DNA of 64,000 nucleotides. Source: Gracilibacillus lacisalsi DSM 19029 (GTDB lineage Bacteria; Bacillota; Bacilli; Bacillales; Amphibacillaceae). Below the pieces are notes generated by a model. It had not been told where the DNA came from and did not search any database. It saw only the letters and a list, made by a program, of their open reading frames with translations. Made by a program: the position numbers and the translations under genes. Numbering within the stretch: position 1 is the first letter of the stretch; every line of letters begins with the position of its first letter. Of the stretch, positions 27,063 to 35,648 are shown one piece after another. The stretch spans positions 233,680 through 297,679 of the forward strand of contig NZ_KB898667.1 in the NCBI RefSeq assembly GCF_000377765.1, in the 5' to 3' direction.

Positions 27063-27569
27063 ATGACTGATGTCACCAAAAAGGATTTTCGCAAAAACAA
27101 TGATGCGTTCGTGTACATCATCACTACATACCGTGCAGATTTGTTTCGCACTGCGATGGCCTTTTTGAAAAATAAAGAAGAAGCATTAGAAGCGATACAG
27201 GAAGTAACTTTCCGTGCTTATAAGAAACGTAAGCAGCTAAGAGACATTCGTTATGTCAAAACATGGTTGATTCGGATCATGATTAATTACTGTAATGATG
27301 TCTTGAAAAAATCCAAGCGACTAACAGATGACCGCATGCTTGAACACAAATCCTCCGTAGACAATTCTAAGAGTATTTGGCTTGAAGATGCGATTCATCA
27401 TTTGAAAAAGGCAGATCAAGAACTGATTTATTTAAAATATTTCCATGGTATGACATTTCCAGAATTGGCTGAGCAATTAAAGATACCAGAAAGTACTGTA
27501 AAAACTAGAATTTACAGTGCGTTAGAAAAGTTAAAACGTCAATTGGCAGACGAAGGAGGGGAGCTATGA
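27063..27569 (+). CDS. ECF RNA polymerase sigma factor
   Basis: A 168-residue ECF sigma factor. Region 2 (YRADLFRTAMAFLKNKEEALEAIQEVTFRAYKK...YVKTWLIRIMINYC) and region 4 (LIYLKYFHGMTFPELAEQLKIPESTVKTRIYSALEKLKR) are complete, with no extra domains. The gene is preceded by its own ECF-type promoter, and its stop overlaps the anti-sigma start (ATGA). It resembles SigV/SigM-like groups but I cannot place it more precisely. Confidence 0.92.
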   Translation: MTDVTKKDFRKNNDAFVYIITTYRADLFRTAMAFLKNKEEALEAIQEVTFRAYKKRKQLRDIRYVKTWLIRIMINYCNDVLKKSKRLTDDRMLEHKSSVDNSKSIWLEDAIHHLKKADQELIYLKYFHGMTFPELAEQLKIPESTVKTRIYSALEKLKRQLADEGGEL

Positions 27570-28864
27570 TGAAAAAGAAACTGGACGAGTGGAAAAAGCA
27601 ATATGATGTTTTAGAAGTAAGAGATCATGAGTTGGACCAAGCAATTGAGGCAGGTATGCAAAAAGCAGTAAAGCAACAATTTTGGAAAAGGTGGGGGATT
27701 ACACCAGTTGTAACAGTAGCGATTATCTTACTATCATTTATAACGATCATTAATGCATCTCCTACGTTTGCCGCACAAGTAGCGAAATACCCCGGAATGG
27801 ATAAATTGATCGAGCTCGTTCAATTTGATAAAGGACAGAAAGCAGCGATCGAGAATGACTATTTTCAAGTGATCGATAAGTCCGTAACCCAAGGTGATCT
27901 TACACTAACAGTAGATGGAGTGATTAGAGATAAAAATGGGCTTGTTCTGTTCTATACAGTTTCAAGTGAAAAAGAGCTAGATAGAGTTCGACTCGAGGAA
28001 AGTCTGATTACTAATGTTAATGGCAGAGAACTCGCATACCAATCTAAGGGTTACAGTCCTCAAGATGAAAACCGAGGAACTGTGGAATATTATACGGATG
28101 ACCCTATCCGATTTGATGAATTTACCTTTACAACAGAAGTAGTTGGAGTCGAAACATTAGATAATGGTGTCGGCAATCAATTAAGGGAAACTATTTCGAT
28201 TGATTTTCATGCGGAAAATACCAAAGAATCGATTCAGTATCAGGTGGACGAAACAGTCAAGATAGAAGGTCAGAAGATCCATATCGATTCTGTAACAATT
28301 CAACCACTCCGAACAACGGTTAATCTCTATGCAGATCCTGAAAATGAAATGCGAATACTTTCCATTGATGATATTGCATTAGTTGATGAAAATGGAGAAG
28401 AATGGTCAAGCATCCAAAATGGTATGACAGCAAGCGGAACCATCGAGGATGAGAATTATGAAGTCTATTTGCAAAGTAATTATTTTGAACAGCCAGAATC
28501 ATTATCACTTACTTTTTCTAAAGTACAGGCTGTTAACAGAGATGAGGATTATTTCCGCTTTGATTTGGAAAAGGAACAAATTCTTCATGACCCATATGAT
28601 AAGTTTTATGATCTGACATATGAAAGTGGGTGGCTGTCGATCTCAATGGATAAAATGGAAAACTATTATATGGATCCTTTTGGTGAGATCTTGGACTTGG
28701 ATGGAAACGTAATGGAGCAAATTAGATCAAGTTCCAGTCATCAATCAAACCAAAAAACAACTACCTTTAACAAAGCAATCCAAACCGATGAACGAATTAT
28801 CGATATTAAATTAAGTGGCTATCCAAATTGGATAGAGCAGAAAGTGGCAATACCGCTCAATTAA
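27566..28864 (+). CDS. DUF4179-type membrane anti-sigma factor
   Basis: A 432-residue protein with a cytosolic N-terminus of about 50 residues, one membrane helix (TPVVTVAIILLSFITIINASPTFA), and a large extracytoplasmic part of the DUF4179 kind, beginning AAQVAKYPGMDKLIELVQFDKGQKAAIENDYFQVIDKSVTQGDLTLTVDGVI. Such proteins pair with ECF sigma factors. Start ATG 27566 overlaps the sigma stop. The long outer domain is the likely sensor for envelope stress. Confidence 0.85.
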   Translation: MMKKKLDEWKKQYDVLEVRDHELDQAIEAGMQKAVKQQFWKRWGITPVVTVAIILLSFITIINASPTFAAQVAKYPGMDKLIELVQFDKGQKAAIENDYFQVIDKSVTQGDLTLTVDGVIRDKNGLVLFYTVSSEKELDRVRLEESLITNVNGRELAYQSKGYSPQDENRGTVEYYTDDPIRFDEFTFTTEVVGVETLDNGVGNQLRETISIDFHAENTKESIQYQVDETVKIEGQKIHIDSVTIQPLRTTVNLYADPENEMRILSIDDIALVDENGEEWSSIQNGMTASGTIEDENYEVYLQSNYFEQPESLSLTFSKVQAVNRDEDYFRFDLEKEQILHDPYDKFYDLTYESGWLSISMDKMENYYMDPFGEILDLDGNVMEQIRSSSSHQSNQKTTTFNKAIQTDERIIDIKLSGYPNWIEQKVAIPLN

Positions 28865-28877
28865 TCTATAACGAAAA

Positions 28878-28914
28878 AGCACGATTGGCAGTCTATTGAC
28901 GAACCAACCGTGCT
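28878..28914. terminator. Bidirectional terminator
   Basis: AGCACGATTGG pairs with CCAACCGTGCT (one mismatch). On the minus strand it is followed by TTTTTCG, so it best terminates the two small peptide genes. On the plus strand it ends the anti-sigma operon. Confidence 0.75.
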
Positions 28915-28961
28915 TATTATCAGGATATTACTTTATCTGTATGAAAGAATGAATCATTTGA

Positions 28962-29036
28962 TTACTGAAACATGACTTTAAATGTTAAAATGATGCATGT
29001 GAACAGGTTTGGATTTTTTCTTTTGGGGCGATTCAT
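28962..29036 (-). CDS. Small peptide gene A of a tandem paralogous pair
   Basis: A 24-residue frame with a near-perfect AAGGAGG 8 nt before its ATG. The product has a basic start (MNRPKRK) and the segment NPNLFTCIILTFKVMFQ, ending at the same residue as its neighbour. It is the second gene of a pair on the minus strand, 24 nt after gene B, and a terminator lies 47 nt beyond. Sixteen of 24 residues equal those of gene B without gaps. No known family is recognised. One conserved Cys sits in a short hydrophobic stretch. Confidence 0.65.
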   Translation of the reverse strand: MNRPKRKNPNLFTCIILTFKVMFQ

Positions 29037-29060
29037 GAAAAGATCCTCCTTAATAAGTAT

Positions 29061-29135
29061 TTATTGAAACATAAGCTTAAATGTCAAGATAACACAAGTA
29101 AAAATATTAGGGTTTTGCATTCTTTTACTATTCAA
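29061..29135 (-). CDS. Small peptide gene B of a tandem paralogous pair
   Basis: A 24-residue frame starting with TTG behind GGGAGGG. The product begins NSKRMQ and continues NPNIFTCVILTFKLMFQ, gap-free against peptide A with conservative changes (L/I, I/V, V/L). Equal length, separate ribosome binding sites and a shared terminator argue for real genes created by tandem duplication. The pair diverges from the DDAH-like gene. The leader from 29136 to 29291 shows no clear promoter to me. Confidence 0.65.
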   Translation of the reverse strand: MNSKRMQNPNIFTCVILTFKLMFQ

Positions 29136-29291
29136 TGTAATACCCTCCCGTATCTTTTTGTTGTATTAAGACTAACACGGTCCAATTTACAGTAAAACGA
29201 ACCTGTAAGAACATGTAACAGACTTTTTCTTAAGAATGAATGAATCTAAATTAGGCATAATAATAAATAAAAAAAGGGAGCGCTTTTCTCC

Positions 29292-30122
29292 ATGATTTTT
29301 CAACAAAATGAATATGATCGCTTAAAAAAAGTGATTGTCTGTCCACCTAAATACATGGAAATCAAAAATGTTATCAATGAAACGCAAAAATTTTATGAAG
29401 ATGAAAATATTAATGTAAAAATCGCAATGGAGCAGCATGAATGTTTTGTTCAAACCTTGAAACAGTTCGATATTGAAGTGATCGAACTAATGACAGATTC
29501 TAAGCTGAACGAACAAGTCTTTACGAGAGATATTGGGTTTGCGGCTGGGGACACATTATTTACTTGCGAGATGGGACGTAATATAAGAAAGCCTGAAATA
29601 GATGTTTTACAACTATTCCTTGACCATGAGAATTTGCCTTATACTCCATTGACGACACGTTCCATTGAAGGTGGGGATGTGGTTGTTGGCAATGAAAAAG
29701 TTTATATAGGGAGAAGCCTTCGCACCACAACAAAAGCGATTGAAGATTTGCAAAGACAGTTAGCAGATAAAGAAGTCGTTGCTGTAGAGATTCGTGAAGA
29801 TATTTTGCATTTGGACTGTTGTTTTAATATTGTAAGTGATGAGGTAGGACTTATTTATAATGATGCCTTTAATGAGAAGGAATGTAACATGCTTCACAAT
29901 GAATATGATTTGATTGAAGTCACCGATGATGAACAGTTTACGCTTGGTACCAATGTTTTTTCTATCGGAGATGGTAAAATCATTTCATTGCCCGAAAATA
30001 AACAGGTGAATAAGCAGTTAACGGAAAAAGGGTTTGAAGTAGTTGAAGTACCTTTTTCTGAAATCATTAAATCTGGAGGTTCTTTCCGCTGTTGTACACT
30101 GCCAATACAACGACAAAAATAA
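29292..30122 (+). CDS. Dimethylarginine dimethylaminohydrolase-family protein (YkgA-like)
   Basis: A 276-residue guanidino-group-modifying enzyme of the amidinotransferase/DDAH fold. Substrate-binding and catalytic motifs are visible: FTRDIGF, EGGDVVVG, the catalytic His in LHLDCCFN, and the nucleophilic Cys near the C-terminus in GGSFRCCTLPIQR. It would hydrolyse a methylated arginine or similar guanidine to citrulline plus amine; exact substrate is unproven. AAGGGAG lies 11 nt before the ATG, a slightly long spacing. Confidence 0.88.
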   Translation: MIFQQNEYDRLKKVIVCPPKYMEIKNVINETQKFYEDENINVKIAMEQHECFVQTLKQFDIEVIELMTDSKLNEQVFTRDIGFAAGDTLFTCEMGRNIRKPEIDVLQLFLDHENLPYTPLTTRSIEGGDVVVGNEKVYIGRSLRTTTKAIEDLQRQLADKEVVAVEIREDILHLDCCFNIVSDEVGLIYNDAFNEKECNMLHNEYDLIEVTDDEQFTLGTNVFSIGDGKIISLPENKQVNKQLTEKGFEVVEVPFSEIIKSGGSFRCCTLPIQRQK

Positions 30123-30169
30123 TTAAAAATATGCCGTTGTCGTAACGGATTAGTTATAGGGAGAAAGCA

Positions 30170-30210
30170 AAAAGGAGTGCAAATCGATGGTTTTTCACAC
30201 TCCTTTTTTT
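30170..30210 (+). terminator. Rho-independent terminator
   Basis: AAAGGAGTG pairs with CACTCCTTT around an 18-nt loop, followed by a T-run. It falls after the DDAH-like gene and before the DUF3231 gene. An 87-codon frame starting inside it is not a gene. Confidence 0.8.
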
Positions 30211-30337
30211 CATTGTTTTAACATGATAATTCTAATTTTTATTTTTGGTGGTTTTACAAGTGAAAAGCTAATAACGGATAGTATGAATCTCTATAAATTA
30301 CACAACCTAAAATTAATTATTTTAGGGAGGGTTAATT

Positions 30338-31345
30338 ATGCCAGAAAAAGCATCAATTACGTCATCAGAATTAGGAACATTATGGCTTACATATCAAGAA
30401 AAAACAATGATTTTACGAGTGTTAGAGTATTTGATAGCAAAAGCAGATGATGAAAAAGCCAAGGATATTATGACAAATTTGCATGAAGAACTTGAAATAT
30501 ATGTTGGTAAAATAGTTCAGATATTTGAAGAGGAAGGTGCTGTTATACCAGTTGCATATACAGCACAGGATGTAAATAAGGATGTCCCAAAGCTATATGA
30601 TAATGGGTTTGACATTATGTTTGTCCGCCTTTTAAAAGAGATCAGTATAGGATTACATTCATTAAATCTGACAATGACGTTTCGAGAAGATATAAATATG
30701 TTTTTTGAAGACCTTACTGCTCTTACCCAAAAGTATTTCAGGATTTGCTCTCAATATTTGCTTGAAAAGGGGTTACTGATTAGAACACCTTACGTTTCAA
30801 TGCCAAAATCAGTTGAGTTTGTTAAAGATAATAGTTATTTAGGTGGATTAGCTCTCAATCCTTTTAGTCAAAAAAGAACATTGAACACGGTAGAAGTCTC
30901 TCACATTCATAAAGCTATTGAATCAAATCTTACAGGTTTACAATTGATTTTAGGTTTTGGACAGTGTGCAAATGATGTTGAGGTAAAAAAATACTTTAAT
31001 GAGGGTGCAGAGCTTGCTAAAGGCATTATAAAAGAATTGAGTGAAGTAATGCTTCAAACAAACCTTCCAATTCCTCAAACTCCAGGAGGGAATCCAACTC
31101 GTTCAACGGTAGCACCATTTTCTGATAAGTTAATGATGTATTGTACAAGTCTTTTTTGTAGCTTTTCTATGGGAAGCAATTCACTCGGAACTGCTTTTAG
31201 TTTACGAAATGATTTGCCAACAAAAAATACGATTTTCATGAAAGATATTTTTGAATATGCTCATAAGGGTGCGAAAATCATGATTAAAAATGGTTGGATG
31301 GAAGAGCCACCTCAAATGGAGGACCGTAAACAAAAGATGAATTGA
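30338..31345 (+). CDS. DUF3231 family protein (two-domain)
   Basis: A 335-residue protein made of two similar helical halves of the DUF3231 type, a ferritin-like/CotF-like bundle. Half one starts ITSSELGTLWLTYQEKTMILRVLEYLIAKADD and half two starts NTVEVSHIHKAIESNLTGLQLILGFGQCANDVEVKKYF. Many relatives occur in spore formers, but no function is established that I know of. GGGAGGG lies upstream of the ATG. A shorter single-domain DUF3231 gene is at 52255-52767. Confidence 0.85.
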   Translation: MPEKASITSSELGTLWLTYQEKTMILRVLEYLIAKADDEKAKDIMTNLHEELEIYVGKIVQIFEEEGAVIPVAYTAQDVNKDVPKLYDNGFDIMFVRLLKEISIGLHSLNLTMTFREDINMFFEDLTALTQKYFRICSQYLLEKGLLIRTPYVSMPKSVEFVKDNSYLGGLALNPFSQKRTLNTVEVSHIHKAIESNLTGLQLILGFGQCANDVEVKKYFNEGAELAKGIIKELSEVMLQTNLPIPQTPGGNPTRSTVAPFSDKLMMYCTSLFCSFSMGSNSLGTAFSLRNDLPTKNTIFMKDIFEYAHKGAKIMIKNGWMEEPPQMEDRKQKMN

Positions 31346-31355
31346 GTGATATTGG

Positions 31356-31835
31356 GTGAGCGGTTATAAGAAACCTAAAAAACATGAGGCTTTACTATGG
31401 AGCATAGCATTTCCAGGGTTTGGTCAGTTCTTAAATAGAAGGTTAATTAAAGGGAGTATACTAATTCTTTTAGAATTTCTTGTAAATGTACAAAGTAACT
31501 TCAACTTAGCCATTTTATATTCATTTACAGGAGAAATACAAAAAGCCATTTATGTTACAAATTTTCAATGGCTTATGTTTTATCCTTGTTTGTATATGTT
31601 TTCCATGTGGGATGCATATAGGGATGCAGAAGGAGAAATAAATCCATATTCGTATATCCCCTTTGTATTTGGTGCTTTTTTTATAACAATTGGGTTGATT
31701 TTTTCAACAAAACTAAAAATAATGGGTGTCATATTGGGTCCAGTAATTCTACCTATACTTTCTTTATTACTAGGTCTAACGATAGGATTTATCATTTATC
31801 ACATTGTTCTAATTATTAATTATAGAAGACACTAA
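31356..31835 (+). CDS. Small polytopic membrane protein
   Basis: A 159-residue protein with about four hydrophobic segments and an N-terminal KHEALLWSIAFPGFGQFLNRRLIKGSILILLEF segment. The GFGQFLNRR motif recalls TM2-domain-like proteins. The start is GTG with a weak site. It follows the DUF3231 gene by 10 nt and probably shares its transcript. Function is unknown. Confidence 0.6.
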   Translation: MSGYKKPKKHEALLWSIAFPGFGQFLNRRLIKGSILILLEFLVNVQSNFNLAILYSFTGEIQKAIYVTNFQWLMFYPCLYMFSMWDAYRDAEGEINPYSYIPFVFGAFFITIGLIFSTKLKIMGVILGPVILPILSLLLGLTIGFIIYHIVLIINYRRH

Positions 31836-31967
31836 CTGAAGAAGGTATGATTTTAAAAGCTTCCTATGTATGATACTGTGTATTAACCAACAATTATTCG
31901 TACTAATTTTGTGGAATAATGTACTTAAAGTAAAGGGTAGCTTTAGTTGAACAAAACAATATAAAAA

Positions 31968-32010
31968 ACAAAAACGATTGGGTATCATAATATCCAACCG
32001 TTTTTGTTTG
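31968..32010 (+). terminator. Rho-independent terminator
   Basis: ACAAAAACGATTGGGTAT pairs with ATATCCAACCGTTTTTGT. The stem ends in T-rich sequence. The rest of 31836-32259 contains no gene that I can support. Confidence 0.75.
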
Positions 32011-32259
32011 CTATTTGTACTGTTTATTTATGGTGCTAAACAAACTATCTTTTTGTATGTTAGTTCATCTGTTTTTTGACATCTCCATGGAAACAGAGTT
32101 AGTTACCGTTATAGATACGCTTATTTATGGGCTTTTGGGATTATGTTCACAAGATAAGATTAGGTATCTAACCAACAATTTTCCACTTACAATGAATTAA
32201 TAAAATTATGAAACTCTCTCTATATATAAAACGTATGTATCTTTAAGGAGGTGACCAAT

Positions 32260-32445
32260 ATGGACGTCATCATGATGCTTGCTCCGTTAATTATTATTCA
32301 ATTTTTATTAATGATTGTCGCAATTATAGCCCTCTTAAAAACAGAACAAACAAATGGCCCCAAGCCAATGTGGGCAGCAATTATTATTCTAATTGGTTTT
32401 ATTGGTCCGATTTTATTCTTTATTGTTGGAAGGAGACAATATTAA
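32260..32445 (+). CDS. PLDc_N-type small membrane protein (YxlE-like)
   Basis: A 61-residue protein with two membrane helices, matching the phospholipase-D-nuclease N-terminal (PLDc_N) domain as in B. subtilis YxlE. AAGGAGG before ATG 32260 is stronger than the in-frame GTG 32251, which overlaps the site. It immediately precedes the ABC transporter genes, the same order as yxlE-yxlF-yxlG, but no sigY-like gene lies nearby. Confidence 0.8.
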   Translation: MDVIMMLAPLIIIQFLLMIVAIIALLKTEQTNGPKPMWAAIIILIGFIGPILFFIVGRRQY

Positions 32446-33354
32446 ATGACAGTAATTGAAGTCGAAAAACTGACAAAGGCGTTTAAAGGCAAACCAATTG
32501 TGAAAGGACTTGATTTTCAGTTAGAAAAAGGCAGGTGTGTTGCACTGCTCGGTCCGAACGGTGCGGGAAAAACAACAACATTAAGAATGCTCTCTGGCTT
32601 GTTGAAGCCGACTTCAGGCATCATTACCTTTTCTGGCTCACAAAAAGGAGAAGATATTCGCAAATATATCGGCTATCTTCCACAATATCCGGTTTTCCAC
32701 CCTTGGATGACAGGGAAGGAATTTCTTGTTTATGTTGGTCAACTCGCACACTTAACGAAACAAGAAGCAGCAGAAAAAGCAGATCAACTTCTCAAAAAAG
32801 TAGCAATCTATGGATCTCGTAATCAACGAATCGGTAAATATTCAGGAGGGATGAAGCAACGACTAGGGATAGCTCAAGCGATGATTCATAGTCCACAACT
32901 TCTTATGCTGGATGAGCCAGTTTCCTCACTAGATCCGATTGGACGTCGCGAAGTATTAACATTAATGGAAGAATTAAAAACACAAACAACGGTCCTTTTC
33001 TCCACACATATATTAGGAGACGCAGAAGAAATTTGTGATGATTTATTATTGATGCATCAAGGAGAAATACTCGAATCAGGATCGATTGATGCATTACGAC
33101 AAAGGCATCAATCCGCTAAGTTTGAAATCGCATTGCGAGGTGATTCTGCTACATATTTGGAAACGCTCCACGCTCTTTCATCAGTACAAGATGTTTTTCA
33201 AGAAAAAGGAGAAGTTCATGTTGTCGTAGAAGATATTGAGTTAGCTAGAAAAGAAATATTAACGAAAGTATTAGAAGAGGATTGGCCGCTTGAGAAGTTA
33301 GCGCTAAGTAAGACAACACTGGAAGATTTATTTATGAAAGTGGTGAAAAAATAA
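32446..33354 (+). CDS. ABC transporter ATP-binding protein (YxlF-like)
   Basis: A 302-residue ABC ATPase with Walker A GPNGAGKTTT, Q-loop PQYPVFHP, signature YSGGMKQRLGIAQAM, Walker B LLMLDEPVSSLD and switch His in FSTHILGDAEE. The extra C-terminal domain is usual for ABC-2 exporters of the drug or lantibiotic class. It starts right after the YxlE-like stop, and its own stop overlaps the permease start (TAATG). Confidence 0.9.
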   Translation: MTVIEVEKLTKAFKGKPIVKGLDFQLEKGRCVALLGPNGAGKTTTLRMLSGLLKPTSGIITFSGSQKGEDIRKYIGYLPQYPVFHPWMTGKEFLVYVGQLAHLTKQEAAEKADQLLKKVAIYGSRNQRIGKYSGGMKQRLGIAQAMIHSPQLLMLDEPVSSLDPIGRREVLTLMEELKTQTTVLFSTHILGDAEEICDDLLLMHQGEILESGSIDALRQRHQSAKFEIALRGDSATYLETLHALSSVQDVFQEKGEVHVVVEDIELARKEILTKVLEEDWPLEKLALSKTTLEDLFMKVVKK

Positions 33355-34130
33355 TGCAATGGATCACAATTTTTAAAAAGGAGTTAGTAGAAGACTGGCG
33401 CAATTTCAAATGGGTTTGGGTACCACTCGTGTTCATCATCATTTGTATTATGGATCCATTGTCAACTTATTATTTGCCGCAAATATTAGATGCGGTTGGT
33501 GGTGTGCCAGAAGGAACTGTGATTGAAGGTCCAGAGCTGGGACCAACAGAGGCGATTATGTTCAGTTTAACAGAAATTAGTATGCTTGGTGTACTCGTCA
33601 TTGTGGCGATTTCGATGGCGGTAATTGCAGGTGAACGAAAAAGTGGTGTAGCGGAATTAGTGTTGGTTAAACCAGTAAGTTATTTCACTTATATTTCAGC
33701 AAAATGGGCAGCGAAATTACTATTAGTTTTTACAGCTTATTTAATAGGTATGTTAACAAGCTGGTACTATGTGAGTCTTTTATTTGGTGATCTAAGTGCG
33801 TCACAATTTATTGGGCTGTTTTTGTTCTATTTTATTTGGTTGATTTTTGTAGTAACATTAACTTTTCTTTATAATACGGTAGTTAAAATACCTGGTCTTG
33901 TATTAACACTGTCGATTATAACGATTATGGCAATGTCAGCGATTAATCAGATTTTTTCTTTCCGGATGCCATGGTTTCCTAATAGTATTAGTGAGCACAT
34001 CACCACTATGCTGGCAGAAGGAGCAATCCCGAATGAATTATGGGGAGCGGCTGGCATTACATTAGGGTTATCGGTCATCTTATTGGTCGCATCCAATTTT
34101 ATTTTAAAAACGAAAGAAATGGCAGATTAG
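33354..34130 (+). CDS. ABC-2 type permease (YxlG-like)
   Basis: A 258-residue permease with six membrane spans, the middle two flanking a conserved AGERKSGVAELVLVKPVSYFTYISAKWAAKLL coupling segment. It partners the ATPase by a one-base overlap. Substrate is unknown. In B. subtilis the yxl genes are part of the sigY regulon, which cannot be assumed here. Confidence 0.85.
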   Translation: MQWITIFKKELVEDWRNFKWVWVPLVFIIICIMDPLSTYYLPQILDAVGGVPEGTVIEGPELGPTEAIMFSLTEISMLGVLVIVAISMAVIAGERKSGVAELVLVKPVSYFTYISAKWAAKLLLVFTAYLIGMLTSWYYVSLLFGDLSASQFIGLFLFYFIWLIFVVTLTFLYNTVVKIPGLVLTLSIITIMAMSAINQIFSFRMPWFPNSISEHITTMLAEGAIPNELWGAAGITLGLSVILLVASNFILKTKEMAD

Positions 34131-34157
34131 AGTTCGTGCATTCGGGCTCTTTTTTTA
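34129..34157 (+). terminator. Rho-independent terminator
   Basis: AGAGTTCG pairs with CGGGCTCT (G.U pairs) and is followed by TTTTTTT. Confidence 0.85.
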
Positions 34158-34179
34158 TTATAATAGAATCATGAGATAC

Positions 34180-34252
34180 GGGGCATTAGCTCAGCTGGGA
34201 GAGCATCGTGCTGGCAGCGCGAGGGTCAGCGGTTCGAGCCCGCTATGCTCCA
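34180..34252 (+). tRNA. tRNA-Ala (anticodon GGC)
   Basis: A 73-nt cloverleaf: acceptor GGGGCAT / ATGCTCC with discriminator A, D arm GCTC..GAGC, anticodon stem TCGTG / CGCGA around loop CTGGCAG (anticodon GGC), and T arm AGCGG-TTCGAGC-CCGCT. CCA is not encoded. It stands alone, with a TATAAT 15 nt upstream. Confidence 0.97.
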
Positions 34253-34263
34253 TCATTTATGTG

Positions 34264-34442
34264 CGGACATTTATTCCGCTATTTCTATAAAAACACCTAG
34301 ATTTTAAGGTGAAGTGGACATCTGTTCCGTTATTTTTGGAAAAAGCGTTTAATAGAAGCATAATTACGGTGAATAAAGGAATAGATGTCCGTTACAAGTC
34401 ATAAATCCCCTTTTTTCTGCTATATAACGGAACGAATGTCCG
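34264..34442. repeat. CGGACAT array, second locus
   Basis: CGGACAT at 34264 and TGGACAT at 34315 are followed by ATGTCCG at 34385 and 34436. Spacings are 51, 70 and 51 bp, the same as at 2260-2437. The outer arms CGGACATTTATTCCGCTATTT and ATAACGGAACGAATGTCCG pair well. The filler is mostly different from the first locus. It fills the gap between tRNA-Ala and the SDR gene. Confidence 0.75.
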
Positions 34443-34477
34443 CTCGGTAAAGTTGTGTACAATTAATATACTATTCG

Positions 34478-35494
34478 TTAATCTGGTTGGGTAAGAAGTG
34501 CATTACTATTTTCCGTAAACCAATCCGTTGCATCTTGAAGCGTATCATGTAGTGGTCTAAAAGTGATACCTAATTCTTTCTTTGCCTTATCGGATGAGTG
34601 TCTTTTACATTCGCATATTTCATAAATACCATTTACGGAAATGGCCATTTCTTTTTTCGTAATGACTGAAACTCGATCGACTATCCAGCCAAGCGTAAAT
34701 GCAATGGGAACAGGAATATTTCGCTTGGGAGAAGGGATACCCGTTACTATTTCCAATTCCTTGGACAAATCTTTCAAATGTACATGGCGTCCAGCAACTA
34801 AAAAACGTTCACTTTTATTTACTTTCGTAATTGCTGCAACCATCGCCTCCGCCACATCCCTAACGTCAACAATATCAATACTGACATTAATGTTTCCTGG
34901 AAGACGTTTATGCAAATAATCCAATATATATTTACCACCGCTTGTTGGCGCTGCATCAACTGGTCCCATCATCCAACCAGGTAGAAAAGTGATAATTGGA
35001 AGCGAATGACGAGCGCTGAATTCAGCGATTTTCCTATCGCTGATAATCTTACTTTTTGCATATAAAGTCATCGCATCTTCTGAATCTCTAATATCCTCTT
35101 CATTACTAGGAGTATTGTCAAGCCTCTTTTTAATAGTGTTACTGCTGCTTGTGTGTATGATTAATTTGACACCGTATTCTTTTGCTAATTCAAACAATCG
35201 AAGCGTATTGGTAATGTTTATTCTTTCTAACTCGGGCCAATGCTTTCCGAACGAAAATGTTTCTCTAAAATATGCAGCAGTATGAAAAAGCACCTCACAT
35301 CCTTTCAGTTCTTCTGCAAAGGTATCGACATCATTCATATCTCCTTTCACAAAGGTTGCATCAGTTGATCCTAAGAGCTTCTCAGCTTTCTTCTCAGAAC
35401 GTACTAATGTTTTCACTTCATAACCATTTCTTACTAAACATTTGACCAAATGATTGCCTAAAAAACCAGTGCCTCCTGTAACAAACACTTTCAT
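34478..35494 (-). CDS. NAD(P)-dependent epimerase/reductase (extended SDR)
   Basis: A 338-residue enzyme of the dihydroflavonol-reductase-like atypical extended SDR group. The Rossmann motif TGGTGFLGNHLV is at residues 7-18, and the catalytic YAKSK lies in the middle. AAGGAGTG 8 nt before the ATG chooses the start. It is divergent from an Rrf2-type regulator, and a long palindrome covers its promoter, so that regulator probably controls it. Substrate is unknown. Confidence 0.85.
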   Translation of the reverse strand: MKVFVTGGTGFLGNHLVKCLVRNGYEVKTLVRSEKKAEKLLGSTDATFVKGDMNDVDTFAEELKGCEVLFHTAAYFRETFSFGKHWPELERINITNTLRLFELAKEYGVKLIIHTSSSNTIKKRLDNTPSNEEDIRDSEDAMTLYAKSKIISDRKIAEFSARHSLPIITFLPGWMMGPVDAAPTSGGKYILDYLHKRLPGNINVSIDIVDVRDVAEAMVAAITKVNKSERFLVAGRHVHLKDLSKELEIVTGIPSPKRNIPVPIAFTLGWIVDRVSVITKKEMAISVNGIYEICECKRHSSDKAKKELGITFRPLHDTLQDATDWFTENSNALLTQPD

Positions 35495-35509
35495 TTTTAT
35501 CACTCCTTA

Positions 35510-35546
35510 TTTATAAACTATATATAATATATATTCAGTTTATAAA
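35510..35546. promoter_or_regulatory. Palindromic operator candidate between SDR gene and rrf2
   Basis: TTTATAAACT (35510-35519) and AGTTTATAAA (35537-35546) are perfect 10-bp arms around a TATATA-rich 17-bp centre. The site lies directly upstream of the SDR ribosome binding site, where a repressor would block transcription. It is the likely binding site of the divergent Rrf2 protein. Confidence 0.6.
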
Positions 35547-35571
35547 TATGTCAACACTTGTTATTTGTTGT

Positions 35572-35599
35572 TTGACAATTATGGTGCTACTGATATAGT
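35572..35599 (+). promoter_or_regulatory. SigA promoter of the rrf2 gene
   Basis: TTGACA (35572-35577), 16 bp, TATAGT (35594-35599) sits 50 bp before the rrf2 ATG. Confidence 0.7.
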
Positions 35600-35648
35600 A
35601 AAATTATGAAATCAGAAGTTTGCAGTTAGCGAAAGAGGAGATATAAAA

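Noticed and set aside
26786..27151. A 121-codon reverse-strand frame with FVLWSLL-like repeats
   Set aside because: It is the reverse reading of the 21-bp array and overlaps the real ECF sigma gene and its promoter.
30187..30450. An 87-codon frame overlapping the DUF3231 start
   Set aside because: It begins inside a terminator and runs out of frame into a real gene.
32015..32200. A 61-codon frame after the terminator at 31968-32010
   Set aside because: No ribosome binding site or recognisable family. The region looks like decayed intergenic DNA.
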